Below are positions 1-7,610 of a stretch of 17,423 bases of DNA, in pieces. Below the pieces are notes generated by a model. That model searched no databases. It worked only from the letters and a program-made list of their open reading frames with translations, and had not been told where the DNA came from. This stretch comes from Eggerthellaceae bacterium (GTDB lineage: Bacteria; Actinomycetota; Coriobacteriia; Coriobacteriales; Eggerthellaceae). The stretch is from the NCBI GenBank assembly GCA_900754495.1, contig CAAEDC010000243.1:1-17423 (forward strand), in the 5' to 3' direction. Each line of letters starts with the position of its first letter. Position 1 is the stretch's first letter. The translations under genes and the position numbers were made by a program.

Positions 1-345
1 ACCGTGGTGTTCGCCGGCGGCGAGAACCAGCCCCTGGCAGCGGCCCCGCACGAGAGCGCCCAGGCGCGCCTCATCGACACCACCAACAGCCGCGCGTACA
101 CGCTCATCGCGAACCGCCTGATGATCGGCCGCGAGTCCAAAAACGACATCGTCGTGTCCGACATCAACGCCAGCCGCACGCATGCCGAGCTCGCATGCGA
201 CCCGCAGGGCACCTGGGTCATCACCGACCTGGGCTCCACCAACGGCACGCTGGTCAACGGATTCGAGATCGCCTCCCAGCCGCTGCAGGAAGGCGACCGC
301 ATCACCATCGGAACGACGAACTACGTCTTCACCTACCGCAAGTAA
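1..345 (+). CDS. FHA domain protein, FhaA-like (5' truncated by window edge)
   Basis: The frame is open from the first base, so the gene very probably begins upstream; the GTG at position 4 is not a convincing start. The visible 114 residues are one forkhead-associated phosphothreonine-binding domain, with the strand-loop motif GRESKNDIVVSD, the S-R-T-H recognition loop (SRTHAEL) and the LGSTNGTLVNG signature. It ends YVFTYRK at a TAA. Known biology: FhaA-type proteins carry an N-terminal DUF3662 region and a C-terminal FHA domain and bind phosphorylated partners of the PknB kinase, including cell-wall factors. The order here (FHA, membrane FHA, PP2C, FtsW/RodA-PBP, PASTA kinase) matches the mycobacterial fhaA-fhaB-pstP-rodA-pbpA-pknA-pknB arrangement. 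The DUF3662 part cannot be seen, so the FhaA label rests on position and on the C-terminal placement of the FHA domain. Confidence 0.88.
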   Translation, partial: TVVFAGGENQPLAAAPHESAQARLIDTTNSRAYTLIANRLMIGRESKNDIVVSDINASRTHAELACDPQGTWVITDLGSTNGTLVNGFEIASQPLQEGDRITIGTTNYVFTYRK

Positions 346-363
346 GGCAAAGGTGCGCACCGC

Positions 364-777
364 ATGATCGATATCGCATTGCTGGTGGGGCGCCTGCTGT
401 TCGTGGCGCTGCTCTACCTGTTCCTATTCGCAATCATGAAGACCGGCATCGGGCTGGTGCGCGGCCAGCGCAAGCGCGAGCGCACCTGGAACATCTCGGT
501 CGAACGCGGCCCCAAGGAGCTGCGCGGCGTGTCCATCGTGGTGCGCGGCCCCGTCATCGTCGGCCGCAGCCCCGGAGCCGATATCGTGATCGGCGCGGGG
601 TACGTGTCGGCGCGGCATGCGCGCTTCTCGCTGATGGGCCAGAACCTCTTCGTCGAGGATCTGGGCTCCACCAACGGCACGATGGTCAACAAGCAGATGA
701 TCTCGGCCCCCACCGCGCTCAAGAACAACGACGTCGTCACCGTCGGCGACGTCTCCATTAGAGTGAGGCATGCCTGA
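364..777 (+). CDS. Membrane-anchored FHA domain protein, FhaB-like
   Basis: A 137-residue protein with one N-terminal hydrophobic segment (about residues 4-26, rich in L, F, A and V), a basic stretch (RGQRKRER), and a C-terminal FHA domain (about residues 55-135) showing VGRSPGADIVIG, the SARHARF loop and LGSTNGTMVN. This fits the short single-FHA FhaB family: a cytoplasmic phosphothreonine reader held at the membrane. AAAGGTG lies 8 nt upstream of ATG 364. The gene follows the FhaA-like gene by 18 nt, and its TGA overlaps the next ATG (TGATG at 775-779), which indicates co-transcription and probably coupled translation. In mycobacteria the equivalent protein works with the kinase and the SEDS/PBP proteins in septal and polar wall growth; a similar role is inferred here from synteny. 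Confidence 0.92.
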   Translation: MIDIALLVGRLLFVALLYLFLFAIMKTGIGLVRGQRKRERTWNISVERGPKELRGVSIVVRGPVIVGRSPGADIVIGAGYVSARHARFSLMGQNLFVEDLGSTNGTMVNKQMISAPTALKNNDVVTVGDVSIRVRHA

Positions 778-2084
778 TGGCGCGCGAGAAACAGGGATAC
801 CGCTCCACCGCGCACACGCGACGCGGCGCCATCACGACCTTCGGCAGCCGCACCGACGTGGGGTGCGTGCGCGACCATAACGAGGACAGCCTCGTCGTGG
901 CCCCGCCGCTGTTCGTCGTCGCGGACGGCATGGGCGGCCACGCCGCCGGCGAGGTGGCGTCCGAGATCGCCACGTCCATCCTCGCCGAGAAGGCGCCCCA
1001 GACGCCCGACGCCGAAGCGCTCGGACACGCCGTCGAGGAGGCCAACCTCGAGATCATCGCCGCCGCCGAAGACGGGCGCGGCCGCGAAGGGATGGGCACC
1101 ACCTGCACGGCGGCCATCCTCAAGGAGGATCGCCTGATCATCGCCCAGGTGGGCGACTCTCGCGCCTACCTTCTGCATCAGGGCAAGCTCCAGCAGCTCA
1201 CGCGCGACCACAGCCTGGTCGCGATGATGGTGGAGGCGGGCCAGCTCACGCCCGAGGAGGCGCGCGTCCATCCGCGCCGCTCGGTCATCACCCGCGCCCT
1301 GGGCACCGACCCGTCCACCAAGCCCGACCTCTACGAGATCGACGTCGAGGCCGGCGATCGGCTGCTTTTGTGCTCCGACGGCCTGTACGGCATGGTGGAG
1401 GATCCCGCCATCCAGGCGATCATGACGCGCACCGCCGACCCGCAGCGCTGCGCCTCGCAGCTGGTGAACGAGGCCATCGCCGCCGGCGGCAACGACAACG
1501 TGACCGTGGTCGTCGTCGACATCGAGGGCAAGCGCGAGGCCCATCGCAAGAAGATCGCGCTCAAGACCAAGCTGACGATCGCGTTCGTCCTGGTCCTGCT
1601 GGCGGCAATCGTCGCCGGCGCCGCGTGGGGCGTCAACGCCTACGTGCACAACTCCGCCTACCTCGCGGAGGAGGACGGCAACGTCGCGATCTACCAGGGG
1701 CTGCCCGAACCCTTCCTGCTCGTTTCGTATTCCGAGCTCGTCGAGAAGACCGACGTTCCCGTCGACAAGCTCTCCCCCGGCGTCGCCGACCGCATCCGCG
1801 AGGGCCTGCGCGTCGACAACGTGGACGCCGCCCGCGAGCTGATCGAGGAGTACCGCGACCAGCTCTCACCCGACGGAGGCAAAACGACCGTCGCGCAAGA
1901 TTCCACCGCATCTTCCGACGAGCGGAATGCGGATTCCGGCTCGAACAGCGCCGATTCCGATCACGGTTCCGACTCGTCCGGCAATTCCGCCGACGAAGCC
2001 TCCTCCCACAGCACGTCGCCTTCCAACGCCGGCTCCAACGCGCTGAGCGCGGAGGACGTGGCGCGAAGCGGTGAGGGCGCATGA
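777..2084 (+). CDS. pstP: PP2C-type Ser/Thr protein phosphatase, PstP-like
   Basis: A 435-residue PPM/PP2C metal-dependent phosphatase that would reverse PknB phosphorylation. The catalytic domain spans about residues 18-252, with the metal-binding motifs RDHNEDS (32-38), DGMGGH (50-55), GMGTT, GDSRAY, a CSDGLYG motif and the terminal GGNDNVT (237-243). A basic stretch and one transmembrane helix (about 265-285, IAFVLVLLAAIVAGAAWG) follow. An extracellular tail of about 150 residues ends in a Ser/Asp/Asn/Gly-rich low-complexity region (about 365-425). One helix plus an outside tail is the architecture of actinobacterial PstP. The start overlaps the preceding stop (TGATG) and the stop overlaps the next start (ATGA at 2081-2084). 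It is encoded with its partner kinase and with FHA readers. Confidence 0.95.
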   Translation: MAREKQGYRSTAHTRRGAITTFGSRTDVGCVRDHNEDSLVVAPPLFVVADGMGGHAAGEVASEIATSILAEKAPQTPDAEALGHAVEEANLEIIAAAEDGRGREGMGTTCTAAILKEDRLIIAQVGDSRAYLLHQGKLQQLTRDHSLVAMMVEAGQLTPEEARVHPRRSVITRALGTDPSTKPDLYEIDVEAGDRLLLCSDGLYGMVEDPAIQAIMTRTADPQRCASQLVNEAIAAGGNDNVTVVVVDIEGKREAHRKKIALKTKLTIAFVLVLLAAIVAGAAWGVNAYVHNSAYLAEEDGNVAIYQGLPEPFLLVSYSELVEKTDVPVDKLSPGVADRIREGLRVDNVDAARELIEEYRDQLSPDGGKTTVAQDSTASSDERNADSGSNSADSDHGSDSSGNSADEASSHSTSPSNAGSNALSAEDVARSGEGA

Positions 2085-4849
2085 CGCGGCGCAACCTCGA
2101 ACTCATCCTGCTGTGCATCGCGGCGCCGCTCGTCATCCTGATGTTCGCGATGCTGGTGGTGAACCAGGGCCAGCCGCTCAACTTCAACACGCTCGGCGTG
2201 CCCATCGGCATCTTCGCGGCGTTCGTCGTCGCGCATCTCGCCGTGCGCAAGCTGGCGCCGGGCGCCGATCCGGCGATCCTGCCGATCACGTTCGCGCTGT
2301 CGGGCATCGGCATCGCGTTCGTCACGCGGCTGCGCCCCGAGCTGGCCGTCGGCCAGCTGATGTGGCTGTTCGTGGGCGTGGCGTTTTTGGTGCTGGCGCT
2401 GCTGTTCGTGCGCAACCTGGACCGGCTCGCCCGCTACAAGTACACGTTGATGCTGGTGGGCTTCATCCTGCTGCTCTCCCCGCTCATCCCGTTCATCGGC
2501 CAGGAGATCTACGGAAGCCGCATCTGGCTGTCGATCGGCCCGTTCTCGTTCCAGCCGGGCGAGCTCGCCAAGATCGCCATCGTGCTGTTCTTGGCGGGGT
2601 ACCTCGCCGCCAACCGCGAGATGCTCTCGGTGTTCACCTGGCGCGTGGGCCCGTTCAACCTGCCCGACATCCGCACGCTGCTGCCGCTGCTGCTCATGTG
2701 GCTCATCTCTATCGGCATCGTCGCCTTCGAGAAGGACCTCGGCAGTGCGCTCGTGTTCTTCTTCGTGTTCCTGGTGATGCTCTACGTCGCCTCTGGCAAG
2801 AAGACCTACGTCATCGCCGGCGTGCTCATGATGGCGATCGGCGCCGTGGGCCTCTACTTCGTGTTCGACCACATCCAGGTGCGCGTCGCCACCTGGCTCG
2901 ACCCGTTCGCTGACGCGCAGAACACCGGCTACCAGCTGGTGCAGACCATCTACTCGCTCGCCGACGGCGGGCTGTTCGGCGTCGGCATCGGCCGCGGTCT
3001 GGCCGACCAGATCCCCGTCGTCGAGAGCGACTTCATCTTCGCCGCGATCGGCGAGGAGACCGGCCTTCTGGGCGCGGCGGGCCTGCTGCTGCTCTACCTG
3101 TGCCTCGCGATCCGCGGCATGGCGACGGCGGCGCGCGCGAAGAGCGACGTCAGCTCGTTCGCGGCCGTGGGCCTGACCTCGATCATCATCCTGCAGGCGT
3201 TCATCATCGTGGGCGGCGTCACCAGGCTCATCCCGCTGACGGGCCTGACCCTCCCCTTCGTCAGCCAGGGCGGCTCCTCGCTTCTGGCCAGCTTCATCTC
3301 GGTCGCGCTGCTGCTGCGCGCGGGCGACGAGGCGACGGGCGTCGGCGAGGAGATGCGCTCCGCCACCTCGATGCTCCCCACCGCCAGCGTGCTGGGGCGC
3401 GTCGCCCTGGGCAAGCGCCTGACCCGCACGATGGTCGGCTTCTCGGTGCTGTTCGCGCTGCTGGTGGCCAACCTCACGCTCATCATGGTCGTGCAGGCCG
3501 ACTACTACCAGAACATGGCCGGCAACAACCACACCTTGATGCAGGAGTCCGACACCGAGCGCGGGAGCATCTCGACCTACGACGGCGTGGTGCTCGCCGA
3601 AAGCCAGCAGACCGAGGACGGCAGCTACGAGCGCGTGTACCCCGCGGGCGATCTGGCAAGCCACGTGGTCGGCTACTACTCGACCCAGTACGGCACGAGC
3701 GGCATCGAGGCGAGCGAGAACGAGACGCTCAAAGGCCAGCAGAACTACGCCAGCTGGACCGACGTGATCAACGCCGCCGCCGGCATCAACACCCCCGGCA
3801 ACGACGTGCGCCTGACGATCAACTCCACCATCCAGCAGGCGGCGCAGGACGCGCTCGAGGGCGAGACGGGCGCCGCGGTCGTGATGGATCCGAGCACCGG
3901 CGCCGTGCTGGCGATGGCCTCGTCGCCCACCTACAGCGCCGGCGACGTGGAGGCGCTGCTCGAGCAGGCCGCCGCGTCGGACGGCTCCGACGATGCCGGC
4001 CAGCTCGTCAACCGCGCGACCCAGGGCCTGTACGCGCCCGGCTCCACGTTCAAGATCGTCTCGCTGGCGACCGCCCTGCAAAACGGCATCGCCAGCGAGG
4101 ACAGCGTGTACGCGTCCCCGGGCACCATGGAGATCGGCAACGCCGAGGTGTCGAACTTCGGCGACGAGAGCTACGGCGACATCACGCTGCAGCGCGCCAC
4201 GGCGCTCTCGTCCAACACCGTGTTCGGCCAGCTGGGCGTCCAGATCGGCGCGCAGCTGCTCGTCGAGGGAGCCGAGGCGTTCGGGTTCAACAAGGATCTG
4301 GACTTCGAGCTGCCGGTGGTCACCTCGCTCATGCCCGACCCCGACGAGATGACCGAGTGGGAGACCGCATGGGCCTCCGCCGGCGAGCCGGTGGGCGAGC
4401 ACGAGAGCCCCGCCGGTCCCCAGGTGAGCGTGCTCGAGATGGCGATGGTGGGCTGCGCCGTCGCCAACAACGGCACGATCATGCAGCCCTACCTGGTCGA
4501 CAGCGTCTACAACGCCAACGGCGAGCGCAGCTACCAGGCGCAGGCGACGACCTACCTGCAGGCCATCACCAACGAGACCGCCTCGCGCGTCAAAGAGGTG
4601 CTGAAGGACGTCGTCGACTACGGCACCGGCACCACCGCCGCGATCAACGGCGTGCAGGTGGCCGGCAAGACCGGCACCGCCGAGCATCCCGACGGCGACG
4701 ACGGCTGGTTCGTGGGCATGGCGAACGCCGACTCCGACACGCCCAGCGTCGTGGTGGCCATCGTGCTCGAGAAGAACGAGTCGAGCGTCGCATCCGCCAA
4801 GGCGGGCGACATCCTCGAGACGGCCCTGCGGGTCCGAGGCGAGCTGTGA
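2081..4849 (+). CDS. Fused FtsW/RodA (SEDS) glycosyltransferase - class B penicillin-binding protein
   Basis: One uninterrupted 922-codon frame encodes two proteins that are normally separate. Residues 1 to about 425 are a polytopic SEDS peptidoglycan polymerase with roughly ten hydrophobic helices. It contains the conserved WLDPF motif (D274 is the likely catalytic Asp), NTGYQLVQ, and the ESDFIFAAIGEETGLLG and GGSSLL signatures. After a short linker comes another hydrophobic helix (about 450-472), the anchor of a class B PBP. A dimerisation/pedestal region (RGSISTYDGVVLAES) and a transpeptidase domain follow, with active-site STFK (655-658), SSN (710-712) and KTG (863-865). All three catalytic motifs are intact, so both activities are expected: glycan polymerisation in the membrane and peptide cross-linking outside. 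It starts in the ATGA overlap with pstP. In mycobacteria rodA and pbpA are adjacent separate genes, so this is a fusion of that pair. Whether it acts in division or elongation cannot be told from the sequence. Confidence 0.95.
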   Translation: MTRRNLELILLCIAAPLVILMFAMLVVNQGQPLNFNTLGVPIGIFAAFVVAHLAVRKLAPGADPAILPITFALSGIGIAFVTRLRPELAVGQLMWLFVGVAFLVLALLFVRNLDRLARYKYTLMLVGFILLLSPLIPFIGQEIYGSRIWLSIGPFSFQPGELAKIAIVLFLAGYLAANREMLSVFTWRVGPFNLPDIRTLLPLLLMWLISIGIVAFEKDLGSALVFFFVFLVMLYVASGKKTYVIAGVLMMAIGAVGLYFVFDHIQVRVATWLDPFADAQNTGYQLVQTIYSLADGGLFGVGIGRGLADQIPVVESDFIFAAIGEETGLLGAAGLLLLYLCLAIRGMATAARAKSDVSSFAAVGLTSIIILQAFIIVGGVTRLIPLTGLTLPFVSQGGSSLLASFISVALLLRAGDEATGVGEEMRSATSMLPTASVLGRVALGKRLTRTMVGFSVLFALLVANLTLIMVVQADYYQNMAGNNHTLMQESDTERGSISTYDGVVLAESQQTEDGSYERVYPAGDLASHVVGYYSTQYGTSGIEASENETLKGQQNYASWTDVINAAAGINTPGNDVRLTINSTIQQAAQDALEGETGAAVVMDPSTGAVLAMASSPTYSAGDVEALLEQAAASDGSDDAGQLVNRATQGLYAPGSTFKIVSLATALQNGIASEDSVYASPGTMEIGNAEVSNFGDESYGDITLQRATALSSNTVFGQLGVQIGAQLLVEGAEAFGFNKDLDFELPVVTSLMPDPDEMTEWETAWASAGEPVGEHESPAGPQVSVLEMAMVGCAVANNGTIMQPYLVDSVYNANGERSYQAQATTYLQAITNETASRVKEVLKDVVDYGTGTTAAINGVQVAGKTGTAEHPDGDDGWFVGMANADSDTPSVVVAIVLEKNESSVASAKAGDILETALRVRGEL

Positions 4850-5007
4850 TGGACGGCGCGGGCGGCATGACGGCGCAGCGGCGCAGGCTGCGGGACGCGG
4901 CGCCCGAGTCGCAGGGCGGGGTGTCCGGATCGTGGGGCACGGCGTCCGAGCCGGCGCGAAAACTCTATGGTGAAAACGGCCCGATCGCCACGAAGGCCGT
5001 AAGAATA

Positions 5008-5044
5008 AGGTATGCTTGTGAACTGGAGTATTTTCGGCATACCT
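5008..5044 (+). promoter_or_regulatory. Inverted repeat and possible promoter upstream of the PASTA kinase gene
   Basis: The 230-nt gap before the kinase gene has no convincing gene. It becomes AT-richer towards its end and holds a perfect 8-bp inverted repeat, AGGTATGC (5008-5015) and GCATACCT (5037-5044), separated by 21 nt. A weak promoter may overlap it: TTGTGA (5016-5021), 16-17 nt, then CATACC/ATACCT near 5038-5044. The repeat could therefore be an operator for separate control of the kinase. This rests on pattern only. Confidence 0.35.
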
Positions 5045-5079
5045 CAACTGCATAACATGTACCCAAAAGGAGCAAAAAC

Positions 5080-7080
5080 GTGGCCGGAAGCATGATTGGC
5101 AGAATCTTCAATAACCGTTACCAGATCACCGAGTGCATCGGCGTCGGAGGCATGGCGGAGGTCTACCGCGCCACCGACAACGTGCTCGGGCGCGTCGTCG
5201 CCGTCAAGGTGATGCTGCCCCAGTACGCCGCCGATGAGAACTTCGCACGCCGCTTCAAACAGGAGGCCGCCTCGGCGGCGAACCTGTCCAGCCCCTACAT
5301 CGTCAACGTCTACGATTGGGGCCAGGACGACGGCACCTACTACATCGTCATGGAGTTCGTCCGCGGCAGCGACCTCAAGACCGCCATCAAGGAGCGCGGA
5401 GCCATCAACCAGCGCAAGGTCGCCGAGATCGGCTCGCAGGTGTGCCAGGCGCTTTCGGTCGCGCACAAGCAGGACATTATCCACCGCGACGTCAAGCCGC
5501 AGAACATCATGGTCCAGCCCGACGGCAACGTGAAGGTGATGGACTTCGGCATCGCGCGCGCCAAGAACTCCACCATGGACAAGACCGCGTCCGTGCTGGG
5601 CACGGCGCACTACATCTCGCCCGAGCAGGCGCAGGGCAAGGACCTCACGCCGGCAAGCGATCTGTACTCGCTCGGCATCGTCATGTACGAGGCCGCCACG
5701 GGCAAGCTGCCCTTCGACGGCCCCGACGCGGTGAGCGTCGCCATGAAGCAGGTGCAGGAGATCCCCGTCCCGCCGAGCGAAATCAAGCCGGACATCGATC
5801 CCGGCCTCGAGGCCATCATCATGAAAGCCATGGCCAAGAACCCGAGCGAGCGCTTCGCGACGGCCATGGAGATGCGCTACGCCCTCAACGATTTCCTGAT
5901 GGGCCGACCCGTCAACGTGGGCGGGTTCACCAGCGCCCAGACGGCCGTCATCGGCGGCATGGGCAGCGCGCAGACCCAGGTGATCGGCGGCGTGACGCCC
6001 ATCGGAGGCGTCGACGGCACCGCGGTCATGCCGGTTGCAGGCGGCGGCCAGAGCGGCGTGACCCCCGCCGGCGGCGCGAACGGCTCCACGTCCTACCGCT
6101 CCTCCAACACTGCCCAGAAGGGCCCCAACAAAAAGGTCATCGGCATCGTCGCCGCCGTCGTCGCGGTGATCGCCATCGCCGCCATCGCGGTGTTCGCCTT
6201 GGGCGGCACCGGCGGCAGCACCGGCAACATCGCCGTGCCCAACGTGGTCGGCAAGAGCCTGGACGAGGCGCGCGCGGAGATCGAGGGCGCCGGCCTCGCC
6301 GTCGGCACGGTCTCGGAGCGCTCGGACGACAAGGTCGAGGAAGGCAAGGTCGCCAGCCAGGATCCCACCGCGGGCACCAAGCGCGCCGAGGGATCGCGCG
6401 TCAACTTGGTCGTGTCGAGCGGCACCTCGCAAAGCTCGGTGCCCGACGTGACGGGCAAAACCGCCGATGAGGCGCGCAAGATCTTGACCGATGCCGGCTT
6501 CCAGGTGCAAGCGGGCGCCGCTAAGTACAGCGACACCGTCGAGAAGGACCGCGTCGTCCAGACCGATCCCGCCGCCGGGCAGTCGATCCCCAAGAACAGC
6601 GTCGTGACGTACTACCTGTCGCTGGGCAAGGAGGGCACCGAGGTGCCCAATGTCGTCGGCTCCTCGCTGGGAAGCGCCACCACGACGCTCTCCAACAAGG
6701 GCTTCAACGTGACCAGCGAATCCGTCTACAGCGACTCCGCCCCGGTCAACCAGGTCATCAGCCAGACCCCCAACGCCGGCGAGCTTGCCAAGGAAGGCGA
6801 CACGGTGCACCTGGTCGTGAGCGCCGGCCCCGATCCGGCGACCCAGGAGCCCGAGCAGGTGAACATCCCCAACCTCATCGGCTGGACGGTGTCCGACGCC
6901 AAATACCAGCTCCAGAGCCTCGGCTTCACGGTCTATGTGGCCAACAACATGCCTGACACCGCATTCGTCACCTCCACCACCCCCAGCGGCTCCGCCGAAG
7001 AGGGCGCGACGGTGACCATCTACGCGCAGAACGCCTCTTCGGGCGGCGGCGGGGAGGAAGGCGCCGACACCGAGGCGTAG
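5080..7080 (+). CDS. pknB: PASTA-domain Ser/Thr protein kinase, PknB-like
   Basis: A 666-residue transmembrane eukaryotic-type kinase. The cytoplasmic kinase domain (about residues 14-275) has the glycine loop GVGGMAEVY (21-29), catalytic Lys43 in AVKV, the HRDVKPQN loop (H135-N142), DFG (155-157) and the SPEQAQG segment after the activation loop. A Gly/Thr/Ala-rich juxtamembrane stretch leads to one transmembrane helix (about 353-374). Four extracellular PASTA repeats follow, starting near VPNVVG 386, VPDVTG 454, VPNVVG 522 and IPNLIG 596; they are expected to sense muropeptides or lipid II. It ends with a Gly/Glu-rich tail. The GTG at 5080 is chosen because AAAAGGAG (5065-5072) lies 7 nt upstream; the next ATG (codon 5) is less well placed. 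Mycobacteria have two kinases, pknA and pknB, at this locus; only the PASTA kinase is present here. Confidence 0.96.
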   Translation: MAGSMIGRIFNNRYQITECIGVGGMAEVYRATDNVLGRVVAVKVMLPQYAADENFARRFKQEAASAANLSSPYIVNVYDWGQDDGTYYIVMEFVRGSDLKTAIKERGAINQRKVAEIGSQVCQALSVAHKQDIIHRDVKPQNIMVQPDGNVKVMDFGIARAKNSTMDKTASVLGTAHYISPEQAQGKDLTPASDLYSLGIVMYEAATGKLPFDGPDAVSVAMKQVQEIPVPPSEIKPDIDPGLEAIIMKAMAKNPSERFATAMEMRYALNDFLMGRPVNVGGFTSAQTAVIGGMGSAQTQVIGGVTPIGGVDGTAVMPVAGGGQSGVTPAGGANGSTSYRSSNTAQKGPNKKVIGIVAAVVAVIAIAAIAVFALGGTGGSTGNIAVPNVVGKSLDEARAEIEGAGLAVGTVSERSDDKVEEGKVASQDPTAGTKRAEGSRVNLVVSSGTSQSSVPDVTGKTADEARKILTDAGFQVQAGAAKYSDTVEKDRVVQTDPAAGQSIPKNSVVTYYLSLGKEGTEVPNVVGSSLGSATTTLSNKGFNVTSESVYSDSAPVNQVISQTPNAGELAKEGDTVHLVVSAGPDPATQEPEQVNIPNLIGWTVSDAKYQLQSLGFTVYVANNMPDTAFVTSTTPSGSAEEGATVTIYAQNASSGGGGEEGADTEA

Positions 7081-7104
7081 CGCGAGCTTCTAGCCGCCGC
7101 CTCC

Positions 7105-7140
7105 GACGGAGTCGCCGCCCGCTCGGGCGCCGACTCCGTC
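7105..7140 (+). terminator. Strong hairpin downstream of pknB
   Basis: Two 17-nt arms (7105-7121 and 7124-7140) pair at 16 of 17 positions around a 2-nt centre, making a very GC-rich stem 25 nt past the kinase stop. No T-tract follows on either side, so it is not a textbook intrinsic terminator. It may still stop or stabilise the 3' end of the wall operon, and it lies directly upstream of the tRNA-Arg promoter. Confidence 0.5.
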
Positions 7141-7144
7141 GTGC

Positions 7145-7150
7145 TACAAT
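7145..7150 (+). promoter_or_regulatory. Probable -10 element of tRNA-Arg
   Basis: TACAAT lies 9 nt before the first base of the tRNA, well placed for a start site just upstream of it. No good -35 is visible, because that position falls within the hairpin at 7105-7140. Confidence 0.45.
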
Positions 7151-7159
7151 ACACGGCAC

Positions 7160-7235
7160 GCCTCCGTAGCTCAGGGGACAGAGCACCGCTCTCCTAAAGC
7201 GGGTGCCGCGCGTTCGAATCGCGCCGGGGGCACCA
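7160..7235 (+). tRNA. tRNA-Arg (anticodon CCT)
   Basis: A full 76-nt cloverleaf can be drawn. The acceptor GCCTCCG (7160-7166) pairs with CGGGGGC (7225-7231) with one G-T wobble. The D arm is GCTCAGGGGACAGAGC. The anticodon stem is CCGCT/AGCGG with loop CTCCTAA, placing anticodon CCT at 7193-7195. The T arm is GCGCG-TTCGAAT-CGCGC. The discriminator is A and the CCA end is encoded (7233-7235). It decodes AGG. Confidence 0.95.
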
Positions 7236-7245
7236 TGAACCCAAC

Positions 7246-7278
7246 GGCCCATCGGATTTCGCTCCGATGGGCCTTTTT
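7246..7278 (+). terminator. Rho-independent terminator of tRNA-Arg
   Basis: GCCCATCGGA pairs perfectly with TCCGATGGGC across a 6-nt loop, with an extra G-C pair at the base, followed by TTTTT (7274-7278). It begins 10 nt after the tRNA CCA end. Confidence 0.92.
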
Positions 7279-7394
7279 CATGCGGCAGGCGCTCGGCGGC
7301 GTTTTCCTGGTGCCGATCGAAGCGGCAACACCGAGGCGTCCGGCTCTGGCGACGAAAAGCAGCGCGTCGAAGTAGAGCGTTTTCCCAGTTCGAC

Positions 7395-7410
7395 TGTTTC
7401 ACGCGAGACA
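7395..7410. promoter_or_regulatory. parS-like palindrome (candidate chromosomal ParB site)
   Basis: The 16-mer TGTTTCACGCGAGACA matches the widely conserved bacterial parS sequence TGTTTCACGTGAAACA at 14 of 16 positions. The left half-site is perfect; the right half has two transitions (T to C and A to G). It lies in intergenic DNA. In mycobacteria the pknB cluster sits close to oriC, where parS sites gather, which makes the match more plausible. Function is inferred. Confidence 0.35.
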
Positions 7411-7577
7411 GGTCGGCAACTTTATAAAAACCCAAAGGGTAAATTCCTGCTGGAACTGTCCAAAATGAAGGCCTCGAATGTAACTTTTACCAAACGCAGC
7501 ATGTTTCTCCAGGGTGCGGGCGCTCCCGATCGCTCTATACTCGGCATTTCAGGCGGCAGCCTCCCGCTTCGATCGAC

Positions 7578-7606
7578 TACAATGAGGCGACATTAGCTGA
7601 AAGGAA
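7578..7606 (+). promoter_or_regulatory. -10 element and ribosome binding site of the PF06541-type gene
   Basis: TACAAT (7578-7583) lies 27 nt before the ATG, with no clear -35 upstream. AAAGGAA (7600-7606) precedes ATG 7611 by 4 nt and supports that start. Confidence 0.4.
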
Positions 7607-7610
7607 CCCC

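Larger units (their letters stand above)
7279..7610. other. Intergenic region without a supported gene
   Basis: This stretch of about 330 nt is AT-richer than its surroundings. Open frames across it have no coding character. It contains the parS-like 16-mer at 7395-7410, a TTTATAAAAA patch near 7421, and two -10-like hexamers (TATACT 7536-7541 and TACAAT 7578-7583), the second well placed for the next gene. I see no RNA gene in it. Confidence 0.6.

Noticed and set aside
1961..5053. Very long minus-strand open frame (1030 codons) opposite the SEDS-PBP gene
   Set aside because: His/Arg/Glu/Asp-rich low-complexity translation typical of the antisense of GC-rich genes; the plus-strand frame carries full catalytic motifs.
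4849..5055. Possible 68-codon gene overlapping the SEDS-PBP stop (TGATG)
   Set aside because: The overlap is tempting, but the product is a compositionally odd Arg/Gly/Ala sequence that then runs through the AT-rich promoter-like region and inverted repeat. No Shine-Dalgarno distinct from the upstream coding sequence and no recognisable motif.
5044..6810. 588-codon minus-strand frame opposite pknB
   Set aside because: Antisense shadow rich in Gly, Ala, His and Asp without any domain; the kinase motifs are on the other strand.
7281..7596. Plus-strand open frame across the intergenic region after tRNA-Arg
   Set aside because: Begins inside the tRNA terminator, lacks a Shine-Dalgarno, and crosses AT-rich promoter-like DNA; no recognisable protein features.
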